Source: Hydnum rufescens UP504 (Eukaryota; Basidiomycota; Agaricomycetes; Cantharellales; Hydnaceae). From it: a DNA stretch of 64,000 nucleotides. The translations under genes were made by a program, and so were the position numbers. The stretch spans positions 329,361 through 393,360 of the forward strand of contig MU128935.1 of the NCBI GenBank assembly GCA_014904985.1, given 5' to 3'. The notes below the pieces were generated by a model. The model saw nothing but the letters and a program-made list of their open reading frames with translations. It had not been told where the DNA came from and did no database searches. Each line of letters starts with the position of its first letter. Position 1 is the stretch's first letter. Shown in pieces: positions 32,191-44,833 of this stretch.

Positions 32191-33531
32191 ATGAGCTCTT
32201 CAGACAAGGCGCTCAATGCAATTCTACCTCTTATCGCAGCAGGGCAGGCCTATGAGGCGCATCAGAAAGCCCGCACGTTTGCATCGCGTTACATGAAAAC
32301 AAATGCATATGATACTGCCATCCAAGTCTTGTTTCAATCGGCCCGTGAATTGCTCAAGAATGGTCATGCTGGAAGTGGGACAGATCTAGGAGTATTCGTG
32401 ATAGAGGTCTACTATGCCAAGGAACAAGAGGTTAACAACACTTCACGGGGTAGGCCTTCGTGCTTGTTGTAACACTGAGGATCTCGAAGTTTATTCCCAT
32501 TGGGTAGGCATCCTCACACAACTCATTGCTCTTACTGGAAGCCAAGGTGCCTGGCGGAAGACCCTCATCGACAAGGCTGTCACGTATGTTGTTAGATTGG
32601 CATCGAAGTACTACATTTAGTTGTAATGATGACCGCTCTTAGTTGGTCTGCAGATTTTGGAACATCCCAATCTGGAGATCCAGAACTTCAACACTACATT
32701 AGTGGGCTGCTATATAAGGGTGAGTTATGAGACATCTGAAATCCTGCCCAGACGTGAATCCCTGTGCAGAGGGTTCGTACGATCTCGCAGAGCCCACCTT
32801 TTGGCCGCCGGTGATCGAGATAGTGCGAGATTGTTGGCGACGACGATGATCAAGTGGATGCCACCGAATGGTTCCGCCGCCATGTTTGCTACGCGCGGCG
32901 TTCTTCCGTATGTAGTTTTCATCAACGAGTCCTTGGCTTTTGTCCAATCGTGCTGCGCGAAACTACAGATTCCTTCTGTGCCGAAATATTCTGGCAGCGA
33001 GGGTGTTTCTCTCCGATTTTATCGCCCAGCTCATACGACAGCAGCCATCCATTCTTTCGCTGTCGTCTCCGATTACCCTATCGTCTGATAATAGTGCAGA
33101 TGATGAGATATACATCACCACTGATCCCACCCTAAATTTTCTCCAACTCGCCATACGTACGTGTCAGCGTGGAAATGGCCTTTCGGCCGATATTCAGCGG
33201 CAAGCGAAAGCTGCGTTCATAGATTTATTCAGACGATACAAAACCAAAAGCGAGATCGTCGCGTCTCCGGCGATGAACAAGGTTTGCCTATGCTCTTGGG
33301 AACCTGCCATGTTGGAAGCTCACCTGATTCATATCGACAATGCAGGCAGCCGCACAACTAGGGGACATCTACTTTGGTATTCCACTCCCCCGGCAAGGGA
33401 ATCCCCTGCACGACATGATGACCTCGCTCTTCGGCAAGGAACCAACTGTTGGATCATCGGCTTCACGAGGACCTTTCAGAGGTCGTGGGAGAGGGGTTGG
33501 CCCTGGCCCTAGCAGTGGTGGACTTGATTGA
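32191..33531 (+). CDS. GET4: Get4, tail-anchored protein targeting factor
   Basis: Cytosolic partner of Get5 (and Bag6 in animals) that hands tail-anchored proteins to Get3. ATG 32191 begins MSSSDKALNAILPLIAAGQ. The alpha-solenoid pattern YEAHQKARTFASRYMKTNAY, then ARELLKNGHAGSGTDLGVFV is the family signature (ARELLxxGAxxLLxxGQxGSGxDLxxLL). Later exons give ILTQLIALTGSQGAWRKTLI, TWSADFGTSQSGDPELQHYI followed by SGLLYKG, GDRDSARLLATTMIKW, a long helical part (NYRFLLCRNILAARVFLSDF), and the end AAAQLGDIYFG. The tail is Gly/Arg-rich (GPFRGRGRGVG). Introns near 32431, 32600, 32720 and 33282 were seen, but not all borders were fixed. Divergent neighbour: the NYN gene. Confidence 0.85.
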
Positions 33532-34076
33532 TTCTGTACTTTTTTGCGGATCATGTGCGTCTGGTCAGTAGACTGCGATCCAGAATCAGCTCCGGGTTTG
33601 AGACATCCCCTTGTGCTTTCGGGCAGCTCATAGCCTGGGGCACTCACGGTTACACTTGGCAAGGACCACATGTAACATTGCCTACCATTCTAACGTCCAC
33701 CAGAGAGTCCTGCGCGCACAGGTTCCTTATTGAGCCGCCTCTCCCCAGCCTCTGCTCTCACCTCCATTTTCTTCCAAGGCGTGTTGGAATCAGGAATGTT
33801 CCCAAACATGTACGGAGGACGCAAGGCCGCTGAATACCTCACTTCTGAAGGCAGCAAAGGGTGAAAATAACAATGTAATTTTTCGTTACACAGGAAGCAG
33901 TCAAGGTCAATGTGAGATACATGAAACGCTGAAGAGCAAGGAATAGGCTGGTGAGGAACGAATGGATATCTACACAAAAGGAGTGTGAGAACGTTAAACG
34001 AGGATGGAAAGAAATGGAATGAGCGGGTAAACCAGGGAACTCCCAGGAAAGTGAGAAGAAATCAAGGAGGGAGAGA
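33532..34076. other. Intergenic, convergent 3' ends
   Basis: About 550 bases between GET4 and the AhpC/TSA gene. Minus-strand frames at 33690-33977 and 33839-34111 are rich in Ser/Leu/Phe and show no domain. No gene called. Confidence 0.45.
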
Positions 34077-37000
34077 CTAGGCGGACGACTCAGATGTCCA
34101 TGACTCATCACCAGAGGAAAGTTTCAAAGCATGTATAGGCCAAGCGCCAATGCGAGGGAGGTTAGCTTGGGATGGTCCAGTCACACAGATGCCACTATCT
34201 CCATCCAACTCTAAATCCCTGAAGTCGTAGTCAGGATCCATGCCCCAACGACGGAGCTCTTTCCAGCGAAGCATATCGTCCCATTCTTTCTGGCGAGTGG
34301 ACATCCACTGTTCTTCTGCATCCACGTCAAGGAATAGCTGGAGATTCGTCGGCATAGGAGACATATCGACATTTGCAAGCTGTAAGAGACGCTTGATCGA
34401 GGTATGACTACGCGTTGTAGACATGCGGTGTGCGTACTCTGCGCGGATGCTATCAGAGAGTGGAGGATATATCAGTCAGCCAGATATTTACAGTATCTTC
34501 AAATCGTAAACGAGAACTAAGACTCACCCCGGACCAAGCAAGAATTCGCCACCCAGTTGCCCGGGGTTCCCGGCCTTCCCGATGGGCATCTTGAAGGCAT
34601 TCTTCAAAGCCATGCCGATAGAGCCCAGGGTACCATGCCGAACATAGGTGCATTTTTCCGATTCCGCTCCAGAATTTAGTGTACGGCGGGTCATACCAAG
34701 AGCATTGTAGACGGCGCGGGTGGGATCGACATAAATAGGATATGGGCATTGGAAAACATTATCTATAAATGAGAGTACGTCAGAATGATAGCTCTTGTGG
34801 TCATGACAACTGGGCATGCCTTTGTATGCCTTGGCCATAGCGGGTGAGCCGTTCCCAATGATAACAAGCTTGACACCAGAGTGATCCAGGGCTTCTTCGG
34901 AGGCGTTGTCTATAACCGACCGAATGTAATCCTGACATAATGGACACCTATCAGAACAGCAAGTCAGGGAAGCACGGGAACAGCCGAATAGATACAACTA
35001 CCAGAAGTGTCGGATGAACACTACAATTGTCAATTGGTCCTCAAATAAGGTCCCAAACCGTACCGGCTTGGCTTCCACATCAAGGACATCCAGCAAGCTA
35101 GCCTTGAAAATGTCAGCCGTTGATAAGTCTTCGTATTCTCTGAACTCTTTCCCCTCTGGCCGTTGCGCCGGTTTCCGGTCTGGACTATCGAGCGTAAGGG
35201 ATAGGACGCGTTCTCGAACAGCCTCCTGGGCATGGCTCGATTCGGCAACAAACCCCCATGGATCGCGGAGTTCCTCCCATGCATTTCCAGCCTTCCTTTC
35301 ATGAGGTACTGTATTCAGTTGCGGGGAGTATGAGGCCATTCGAGCACGGGGATATGGATAGTTATCTAAGGCAGCGAAAGAGTGCGAAGCGTGAAGCGTG
35401 ATTCCTGCTTCGGAACCTGGGAGGGAAGTGGAGGATGGAATGACGGGAAATGATAACTTGGCGCTGCTGGGAACCCCTTCGGTCAGCTGGTATGAATTAC
35501 GGAAGGCGGGAGGTGCGCTAGGCCAGGTAGGGAGGTCTGAATAAACACTGTCCGGAGACATAGAAGTGGAAGTGGAGAATGAGGAAATCTTGGCCACCAT
35601 CGAGCGAGTACTGAGACGGAGCTGTCGACGCCAAACCGGGTCTACAGCTTGTGGTGAAGAAGGCGGAGGCAAGTTGTGCAGAGGGCCTGACGGGACAACG
35701 GAATCAGGGAGAATGGCCATCGGAGTTCTGGGAGGAAGGGAAGTGGCAGCTGCTGTCGGGGTTGGACGAGCTAACTGATGCACGAGAGACGATGAGGGAG
35801 ATGGAATTTGAGTAGACAGCTTCAAGCTTGAGTGCAACATGATTTCTGGCGACGAGGAAGAATATGGGAATAACGCGAGAATCTGTGGGGTGGTCGTATC
35901 GAGCGATGACGCAGTGAAGGAAGGGGAAGGCTTCCGCCGTGAGAAGGGAGGGACAATAGTCTGAGGGGAAACTGAGAACATTAACGCGAGAGTCGACGAA
36001 CAATCAGTCTGTCTATGTTGGACTACCGATGAAAACCAGCGTCATTACACCTACCTCGAGTAGTCAACTGGGAGTTGTCCGGATTACTAGGTGTGAGGGG
36101 TGGATAACCCGTGACCAGAGTTGCCGCCACGGGAATAGCATCGTCTCCTTCGACTACTCTCGTCGGGTCTCTGGGCACTTTCTTCGCCTGAGGTTGCTCC
36201 CCATGGTGAATGGTTTGGGGGAACGAGATTCCGGGGTTCTCAGAGTTGTGTTCCAACTGCGGCTGGGGTATCTCGGCATCTGTGTTGCACGGTTGGCTCT
36301 CTGCAATCGCGCCGTTATAAGTATGGGGGTGGACAATGCGACCTGAAGAAATGGGGGGACGGGGTGGAGAGAAGATAGGCATTGCTTTTGGAGAAGCAAT
36401 GGGAAGTGATGGTGATGGTGATTCGGATTTCATTTTATGTCTCCAAAGCTAGACGTCAGGGAAGCCGAGTCAGCAAAGATCGATCATCTGGAGGAATCGA
36501 AAGATTGAACAATTGAATATTCAAACGAACTTTAGGGTCGGAAGCATTACTCTTTGGGGGCTTGCGGGGGGTAACCCGACTGTTACTCCGATCGCTGGTC
36601 TTCAAGTGCGTTTCCAGGGCTTGATTGTTCGTAGACGTGGGCACGAAAGGTATAGCTTGAGTTTGGGTGCGGCGAAGGACATAATGTGGTTTGGAACGGG
36701 GCACAGGAGGGCCGGTGATAAGTCCCAGTCCAGTAGTGTTTATCTCTTGGCTGATATCAATAGCGTTCGGGTCTTGGTGAATCAAAGCTTTCGTCGTGAT
36801 CGCGGTGTCCGGCACCGAAGTCACACGCTCGAATTCACTCTCACCTGAACGGCGACTGGAACAGGTGGGACTAGAGAGGGACGAGGAGGTAGCGTGCTTC
36901 TTCAGAGGAAAGGAGGGGACGACGGGCGCGAAAGGGTCATTGAACTCGGCGGGGGGCCAAAGAGACATCTTTCGATACCATATACCCTTGGTAGGTACAG

Positions 37001-37184
37001 GAGCGAGCTCGATGGGGGTGCCGGTGGGGCTAGAGGAAGGGAATGAAGTGCATTCATTGACGTCAAGGTCAAGAGATGATTTGGGCGTAGATGTGGTGGG
37101 CATTTCAGAATTCGGTAGAGGGGGTAATGGTCTACTTGCTACGCGACTGCGCTTGCGAGCGAATGGGAGAAAGAACGGAGACAT
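34077..37184 (-). CDS. AhpC/TSA antioxidant-enzyme-domain protein with long disordered N-terminus
   Basis: The C-terminal third belongs to the AhpC/TSA-like family of peroxiredoxin-like 2 (FAM213) proteins, thioredoxin folds with a CxxC. Minus-strand exon 1 starts at ATG 37184 (MSPFFLPFARKRSR). A GTTCGT donor near 36532 joins in phase to LWRHKMKSESPS. A further exon runs to 36040, and then one from about 35977 to 34998 ends in RFGTLFEDQLTIVVFIRHFW. The next exon continues CPLCQDYIRSV, putting the redox CxxC right at the intron. VKLVIIGNG, CPYPIYVDPTRAVYNALGM, KCTYVRHGTLGS and GGEFLLGPG follow. The tail has HRMSTTRSHTSI and ends near 34077. About 600 residues before the domain are Ser/Pro-rich and unordered; the usual protein is only 200-250 residues. 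Confidence 0.75.
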
Positions 37185-38901
37185 TGCAGGTCAACGATTG
37201 CGTGTATGTTGACAGGAGCACGCGGACGAGTGTTGGGGACGGAGAAGGCGAAAAACACGGACCAGCAAGTCGAAGAGGTAGACCGTCAAGGAGAGGTGGA
37301 GAGTCTTGCTGGCAGAGAGATCGAGGGGTAATAAGAGTCGAGAGGTCAAAAGGATTGGGGTGGTGCGATACAAGGCTATCGCTCGCAGGAAAATCAGGTG
37401 AGGAAGCCGAGCGGAGGAGGGCTGGCAAGGGTTGCCATCAGGACATTGGGAAATAAATAGGTCACGCCCGGGCCTCGGTGGCTGTTTGATTCTGGGGTTG
37501 AAGCGTGCTCACGCGTGCTTATCCTGCTTATTTGCCTCGAGGCAACGGATCCATATAGCGGTGAGACGCCATGAAAGGACGCGTCCTGGATGGTCATCCA
37601 AGGGCTCCAGGCTGGCCGCACAAGGGACAGAGCCTGCATCTCTCCAGGCTAACGTGGCCAAATATGGTAGTCGACTCGGCATCCAAAATTAAATCACCAC
37701 TGGTTTAGAATTCTGCCTCGCGTCGAAATAACGGTCGAGAGTGAAGGGCCCAAGGGGGGCAGCCAGTAAGAGGAGTACCCCGTACTAACCCCCGTACTAA
37801 CTTGGATTTCAAGTCCGTCGAGGTGTGAAGCCGTCAGAGGCGACGCTGTCGGTCTCGAAAAATTGGGGCCATGCTCACTCCTGGAGATCCCCCCCTTCTT
37901 TCTCAAGCGTGAGTAAAGACGTAAAAAAATGGGGCGATGAATTTGGCGGTCGTGAATGACCGTCGCCCGGTGTGAAGACCCATCGTGCAGCAGCCCAGCT
38001 GTTCTGGGGGCAACGGCGAGCCCCCGATCACTGGCGGCCCGCATATCGTTTACGTGACTTGGGTGTACGGCACTGTACGCTGAGGTCGTCAGGCGACTCA
38101 GGCTCTCAGGCCCCTCCCTGGAACCATGTCCTTTGTATGACCACAATTAGAGGGTGAGGGCCCCTCGTCGAGGCAGGGTCACATGCAAAAAACCCAATTA
38201 ACATTCCCCCATCCGAGTGCCTCAGACTGAAGTTATGGACGCAACTCCATTTTCTGCTGTTACGTCTCGCTAGTACCATAGTACATCATCACTGACTCCT
38301 GAATATATGGCCAACCGGCAGAAATCGCGATTTTGGCACGAACTGAGTGTGACTAGCCGTGTCGGCCCCAGATGGCCAGCTCAGACCGCTTGCCCGGTAT
38401 CCCTAGCCCTCGCTCGGGGGTGTGGGGGAAGAGCCCCGTATCGAGGAACTCAGTGTTGCTCCTTCTCGTCTTCTTGATTCAGTTGCCAGTCTTTTCCCAT
38501 CAGGTTCAGTGACCGTGAGTCCGTGACAGGGCAAAATTGGCTTCGGTATTCAACAATTTGAGCGACTCCAATTTTCAGTACCTAACATAGAACGATGGAA
38601 GGCTATTCACAGTAGGATTGCAGAGCCGATAGCAAGGAGAGATGAGTCTGTGGGCTGGTGTCAATCCCATCACACAAACCGTCTGTACATGGCAAGGTGT
38701 AGGATACCAACTTGAGGGCCCATTCTGCTGGCAATAGCACCGTCCACCTGGTCTTCCATCCCATTTCATGGGTGCAGACACCCAGCCATGCTTGCCATGC
38801 TAGGTGCATAGTAAGGCCCATGCAACTCACACAAGGGAGAAATATACCAAGGAAACAGCCAGGAAACAGGCCAGGGACACTAGGGCAGACTGGTCACCAG
38901 A
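37185..38901. other. Intergenic 1.7 kb, divergent promoters
   Basis: Between the divergent AhpC/TSA gene and the carnitine acetyltransferase gene. A direct repeat CCCCGTACTAAC lies at about 37780-37801 (second copy has an extra C). Minus-strand frames here are Arg/Ser-rich without domains. No gene recognised. Confidence 0.4.
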
Positions 38902-41366
38902 ATGGCCTCTCATTCTCGCTTACGTGAGCCTCCCTATATCGGTATGTACCGTAGTCTGGACCGAACTCTTTGGATGTCAAGTATTTTCCAGACCACACTT
39001 ACCCCACGTAGACCTGTATCTACGCTCTCGACCGGCCAGCCCAGTCTCCCCCGACTACCGATACCCAAACTAGAGGATACTGTGACTCGTTACCTGAAAT
39101 CCTTGGAACCACTGTATGAAGACGTCGCCAGGAAAGAGCGTACAACTATTGATCATGTGAAAAAAGAACGTCAACGCATTGCGGCAGACTTCGTTAGTTC
39201 CGGAAGTCTCGGTTCCAAGTTACAAAGTAGGCTGCAAGGTGCGTGAGAACTCGTATTTTCTCTGCATATCGTATTACATGGGCCGTTTAGATGTAGATGC
39301 AGTATCCCCTAACAATTGGCTTAATGATAAAATTTGGCCTAGGGTCGCATACCACGAGTGTCGTGATCCTCTGCTGATCCATTCAAATTGGTGGCTCCTC
39401 CTCCAAGATGACTCCAACGTCCCAGAAGCTGTCCGTAATATATCTTACGAACCAACTGGATCAACTTCGCCCTGGCAAATCCGGCGATCTGCTTGGCTCG
39501 TCAAACGGTTTCTAGACTACAGGAATATGTTGGAGAAGTATGTCCTCTGTATCTTTAGCAAGATGTTTGTGGCAGGCTGTGATAAATCCCATCTCAGACA
39601 AACAATGCATCCCGACTCTTCTCGAACAGGTCTGTTACATATGTCAATATATTTAGCCTGTAGGTAAATGTCCTTGATCAGGTATTTGGCTGCGCAAACC
39701 TGCCTATAGATTCTATGGATTAACTCGAATACCCTTGCCGGGGTGCGACACCCTCACAACCCCCTTTTCCGGCAAGCCTGCCTTTATCCACGTCATGTAT
39801 CGTGAATGGTCGTATGTGGTCCAAGTCCTTGATCAGGATGGTCAACAAGTGCCGGTTGCGGAGATCGAATCTCGCATCATCGCCTTAATCTCTGATGTGA
39901 AGCAGCGAGAGCTGAATGGACAGGTCGTTGTGCCAATCGGTCGGCTGACGGCTGATCCCAGGGATCTCTGGGCAGCGGTCCGCTCTTTTTTGTTGGCGGA
40001 TTCGAATATGACATTGATACGACCCCTTGAACCCAGAATAGAGAGCATCTGCTCACGTTGTCGCCCCGCAATCGTCGAGCCATGTCCCAAATTGAGACCT
40101 CTTTATTCACTTTAAGCATCGATGATCATACCCTCGCACCTGATGAGTCCTCGTGTCGTCCTCCTAATTTGTCTGGCCATATCCGAAATACTTCCTGCGG
40201 TGGTGATTCAACCAATCGATGGTTTGACAAGTCGTTCTCACTTATTGTAGAATCCAATTCTCGCTTTGGGGTGATGGGGGAGCACTCACCCGTAGATGCA
40301 TTGATCCCAAGCATCATTGCCGATTGGGTAGTCTCTGAACCCTTGGATCCCACTCAGTTTGTCGACGACGTATCGAGTGCCTCTGGCTGGGAACTGATTT
40401 ACTGGGAAGAAGATCCCCACATACGAGAGCAATTCTCAGATGCTATCCGTCGTGCCAAGGCGATAATCGATGATTCAGACGCTGATGTCCTGTGGTTCAA
40501 TGACTATGGTGTAGACTGGATTAAGAACACAGGCACGTGTGTGTTTCGTAGGCTCATTCGCGGGAGCAGGACTCATAATTTCACCATACAGCTCACATTT
40601 CTCCCGATGCTTATATTCAACTTGCTTTGCAACTCGCATGGTACAAATCCCGAGGTTGCCACACGGCGACCTACGAGACCGCGTCTACGCGCCTATTCCT
40701 GCATGGACGTACCGAGGCCATTCGAACCTTGAGTGTAGAAAGTGTGGCCTTCGTCAGGGCCATGACTGACAGTAGTTCTTCGGTTGAGTGGAGATAATCC
40801 GTAGCCACTGCTCAGAAGGGCTGACAAAATCTTGTAGCATGTGTCTCGCTACACCCATTTACATGCAGCAAGTCTTGCTCATAATTCCACCACTCGAGAT
40901 GCGATGCTTGGAAGAGGGATTGATCGACATCTCTTGGGATTACGCCTTCAGCTTCGGAGCGAGGAGTCGAGTCCATTCTTCGATGACCCTCTCTTTGTGC
41001 TAAGCCAAGAATGGAAACTAAGTACAAGTGGTCTTAGCGCCGGGATCGTTTCCTTGCTACAGGGTGAGAGGTTTCCTGGGATCTCGCGAAGCCTTTCACT
41101 TAGGTATCGACAGATTTGGGGCACCCTTTGCTGATGGTTATGGCATCAACTGTGAGTCCCCGCCCAGTCGATGCACAGGGAACTTATGCTCAGCCTAAAC
41201 TTCAGATTTAACCGGAGCTGAACTTCTCAAGTTTGGCATTGAATCGAAGCGTTCGTCTCCTTTGACATCCACAAAGCACTTCAAACAAATGATTGCAGAG
41301 AGCTTGGAAGAGATGAAGGTCGTCTGTCTGGAGGGGATGTATGGGAATCAGGAATCTAAGTTATAG
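38902..41366 (+). CDS. CAT2: Carnitine O-acetyltransferase with SKL C-terminus
   Basis: Moves acetyl groups between CoA and carnitine for transport of acetyl units between peroxisomes, cytosol and mitochondria. Landmarks in order: LPRLPIPKLEDTVTRYLKSL; NWLNDKIWPRVAYHE; HSNWWLLLQDD; RSAWLVKRFLDYRNMLE; GKPAFIHVMYREWSYVVQVL; RDLWAA (intron) NREHLLTLSP; MGEHSPVDALIPS with the catalytic His near 40284; HRYTHL-like SRYTHLHAASL; FGAPFADGYGINYLTGAEL; and the end GNQESKL. The reading frame can start at 38902 or at 38977 (MSSIFQTTLTPRRPVSTLST); the latter gives a basic, Ser/Thr-rich leader like a mitochondrial presequence. The last three residues Ser-Lys-Leu are a canonical peroxisomal PTS1. Several introns of 50-70 bases interrupt the gene; not every border was fixed. 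Confidence 0.9.
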
Positions 41367-41436
41367 CAGAATACATAGGCGGCTGGGATGTAAGAGTTTC
41401 GCCTGAAACGTACTCTGGACCCCGAAATGAAGTTCG

Positions 41437-44103
41437 TCATTTCCGGAGATTACTAGCAATTCTCCGCATATGGTCTTTCTCCGCTTCGATATGCAGCTTG
41501 AGTAAGCCGTCCAGAGCACGCTTCCCATCGAGATCCTGCTGTCCCTGGTCCCTAGCCCATGTCGAAACCGCATCTGAAGGCGCGCTATTCGCTTCCACGT
41601 TGGAAGTCGCGCTCTCATGGTCCTGGGAGCCTTCAACGCCAACATCATGGGTGTGCTTGAGCAACTCAAATGTGGATTCGGGAATTCGGGGAGATCGCCT
41701 AGATGCGAGAGGACGAGGGAAAATAAACGGGCATTGGGCAAGCTTGGTGTGTTCGTCACTGGTTTCCTCCGATCTAGCGACTCAAATGGTTGGGCGGTAA
41801 AGTGGGGGGGGCCAGTCGATGACGCTGCAACAGATTCGATATTCATCGTCAACGCCGAGGACGAACCAGTTATAGGATGTGCAGCAATGCGGGGTGTTTT
41901 TGTTCCCGGAGAGTTAGAAATGGCTCCAGAAAGAAAATTCACGGCAAGAGGCACCGCACCGTGCTCTGAGTCCAGTCCGTAGGCAGCGACAGCAATGGTT
42001 GGTGTTTTTTCGTCCTGTTCCTGTACTGTGTCCGAAGGACGCAATAGATTGGAGCCCGGGCTTAATGTCAGTGCACGAGGGGATTGAGCCCTCCGCTGGG
42101 CCAAAGACGATCGATTGGAGACACTATCCGTGCGGGAAGGAGCGATCGATGCCCTAGGGAATAGTGACGGGCTTGGCGGCCCCCCAAAAGCCGACGATAT
42201 GTGCGACAGATGGGAAGCGGTTAGTGAGGGACGATTTGAGAAGACCATAGAGTCATCAACGGATGCAAACGAGGCCCTAGGAATGCTGGGCGACCCAGGG
42301 TCTTCATTTTCCGAGTAATGCGACCCACTACTGAGACTCTCATCAGTATCCCTACTAGGGAGCACAACCCCTAGAGTTGACATCCGAGGATCCAGTGCGT
42401 CCGATGAGGGTGAGGGTAACGGTGGAGGACTGAGGGGACCATACGCCTCAGAGAGAAGAGGGGTAGAGAGGGTCTTTCTTATGGTCTGACGTGGCATGGC
42501 GGCAGTAAATTGCACACTATCCGCCGCAGCGTTACGAGTAGGTGGTGTCTTTGGCTTTTTCCGAGGCGGGGGAGGCAAGGGATGCATTTGAATGTCATCC
42601 ATTTTCGTTCGTCCCGGTAGGCCGCCTCGCTCTATCCCTCTTGGGCCCCGTAGGGCCGCGGGAGAAGTGTCTGGAGACATCGACAAGGAATCTTCGGGGC
42701 CCGCAGAGAAGGTTGACAATGTCGGGTCTCCAGGACGTATAATTGGACGACCAATGTCGGCATGCGAGGTTGCACGTACTGGGGACGGCGGCACTGATCG
42801 GAGGGCGTCGGAGGGTGTATTGCCAACAACGTCCGGAATAGAGGACATGCTGTGATCCACAGCCTCCGTAAGGAGGGCTCTACGCCAAGCCTCATCTTGC
42901 ACATCGCAACGTAAACGAGATGAAGGAAGAAATTCCACCAGGGCGTCTGCACCCATGGATTGTCGACCTAAAACATTTCCGATAGAGGCTTGGGGTTCGA
43001 AGGCATATGCTGGCAGATCTACGACTCCTGTGGGATCCACCATTGTATCTTTATGTATATTAGGGGGGATACTTTGGTCCCCTTGTCCCTTATGATCGGC
43101 TATTGAGAGCTTGTCGGGGAAATCATGTAGTCGTTCGCAAATCACAACAACGCGACCTCTGCGTTCCTTTTCTGGGAATGTATCAGCTGAGAAGGAGCGC
43201 TGGGGTAATGATGGAATGGCGATAGGTGTGGGAAGATGTTCATGTACAGTGGTTCTCCGGGCACCAAGGTTACCTTGGGGAAGAGGGGATGGAGGGCAGT
43301 AGAAATCCCGCGAGGTTTGGAAGATCCTAACCGAAAGAGTCCCATTATTGTAGGTGAAGAGGATTTTGATGGAGAAGCAGCATGCGTGGTGCCCTGACGA
43401 AGACTAGCGTGTAATGGTTTGGAATGGGCAGGGGGAAGGTAGTAATTATTTCGAACAAGGAGACGAAGTCTGTAGGAGACGTCGTCGGGATCGAGTTGAT
43501 GATAGCGATTGTAGACGTCGTCCTCCTCGTTCTCATCGTTCTCGTCGTTGTGGACGGCCTCGGCAACGGAGCTCTCAGTGGGAGTAGTGGGATCCGGGGG
43601 GGACTCGGTTCCAGTGGCCTCTGATGATGAAGGGGGATACAGAGAAGACGAAACAGTAGCTCCGGAAGTCTGAGTCCAAGTAGAAGCGCGGACTCGGTCT
43701 AACCTGGTATCCTGCGGTCGTGCATCATGCGCAGTCCGAGGGCCTTCGAAATCCTCGGACGATACGGACACGGTTCCAATCCTCTCCAGCCGGGATCGCG
43801 CCATGCCATTCGGTGGTTCAGGGGAATCTGAATAATTGGATTGAATGACGAGCAGTTGAGAGGCAGAAAAATACGGAGACAAACGGGGGGTCGAGCGCGA
43901 TCTATTTCTTCACGATTGTAGCCAGGGGACTTGTGGTTGTGTCGGTGAGGGTGAGCGCGGGCAGGACTCTTAGGTCTATCTGCTTCTGACTGACGGCGAA
44001 TTTTCGCAGGTACAGCTTCTTGACGGGGAGGGAGACGTTCGGAATGACTGGATGAAACAGAACGAATGGAAGGGGCACTGGGGCGACTGTAGTTGGCGGA
44101 CAT
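41437..44103 (-). CDS. Conserved unknown fungal protein, Ser/Pro-rich
   Basis: I do not recognise a named family. ATG 44103 (minus) gives MSANYSRPSAPSIRSVSSSH, a basic Ser/Pro-rich segment with an intron after RARPP. RIGTVSVSSEDFEGP and an acidic part (NDENDENEEDDVYNRYHQLD) lead to an ordered stretch: DDVSYRLRLLVRNNYYLPP, then KILFTYNNGTLSVRIFQTSR, CPPSPLPQGNLGARRTTVHE, SADTFPEKERRGRVVVICER followed by LHDFPDKL. The rest (from 43000 to 41700) is disordered. The end is ELLKHTHDVGV then ALDGLLKLHIEAEKDHMRRI, stop at 41437. The ordered block spans two frames near 43360, so an intron or a one-base error lies there. Another frame change before the last exon is probably an intron. Convergent with the carnitine acetyltransferase gene, 70 bases apart. 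Confidence 0.6.
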
Positions 44104-44833
44104 GGAGAAGATAAGTAGGAACAGCAGCACCGGATGCAAAAGACGCGTCAATTACCGTTGTGATCATGGGTTGTACGCCAAATTCCTATCTTCGTCCTTG
44201 CAAAACCTGACCGTGAGCTCTGTTGATAGGGTTTCCCGAGGGCCATGGCTGGCTGCCTCTTTGGCAACTTTTCGTTTCTTCTCTTGCCATTTTCAATACT
44301 GTCCAGAACTTGTTCGGAATCTCTTTGACTCGTCGAGTCTACAGTCGAAAACCCGAACAAGGTATGCGCTTGTTGCTACTACCGGCCATTGGAGACCCTT
44401 GAAACCTTGATTTCTCAGTGACTCCCCTGCACGCCCGTGCTTTCGCTGCTTGGACCCTGACTTCCGCCGTGGTGCGCTTGTATTGCGCTTATAACATAGG
44501 CCACAAACTGCAGGCTGCCTTTTTTTTTTCCTTTCAACCCTACAAGCCTCACCTTTTCCCTTTTCTCTCCTTAGCCTATACGACCTCACAATTTGGACGT
44601 ATGTAATTGCCCTTGTCCACTTTGCCTCGGAGATTTTCCTGTATAAAACCGCCGACATCAGTGTTGGGGCTCTCCCCTCGTGCATCATTGCCTGTAAATC
44701 ATTTTCGTTGTTTGCGGGCGTTTTTTATGGCCTCATCCATTATTTTCAGCCACATCTCTCGTCTGGATGGTAGTGCAGTATAATTTCTACACCAGGTAGC
44801 TATGAAGGAGTAGGTAATAGGGCCGTGGCTAGG
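44104..44833. other. Intergenic, two minus-strand genes
   Basis: About 730 bases; T-rich near 44520-44535. Holds the promoter of the unknown gene and the 3' end of CTU2. No gene recognised. Confidence 0.45.
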
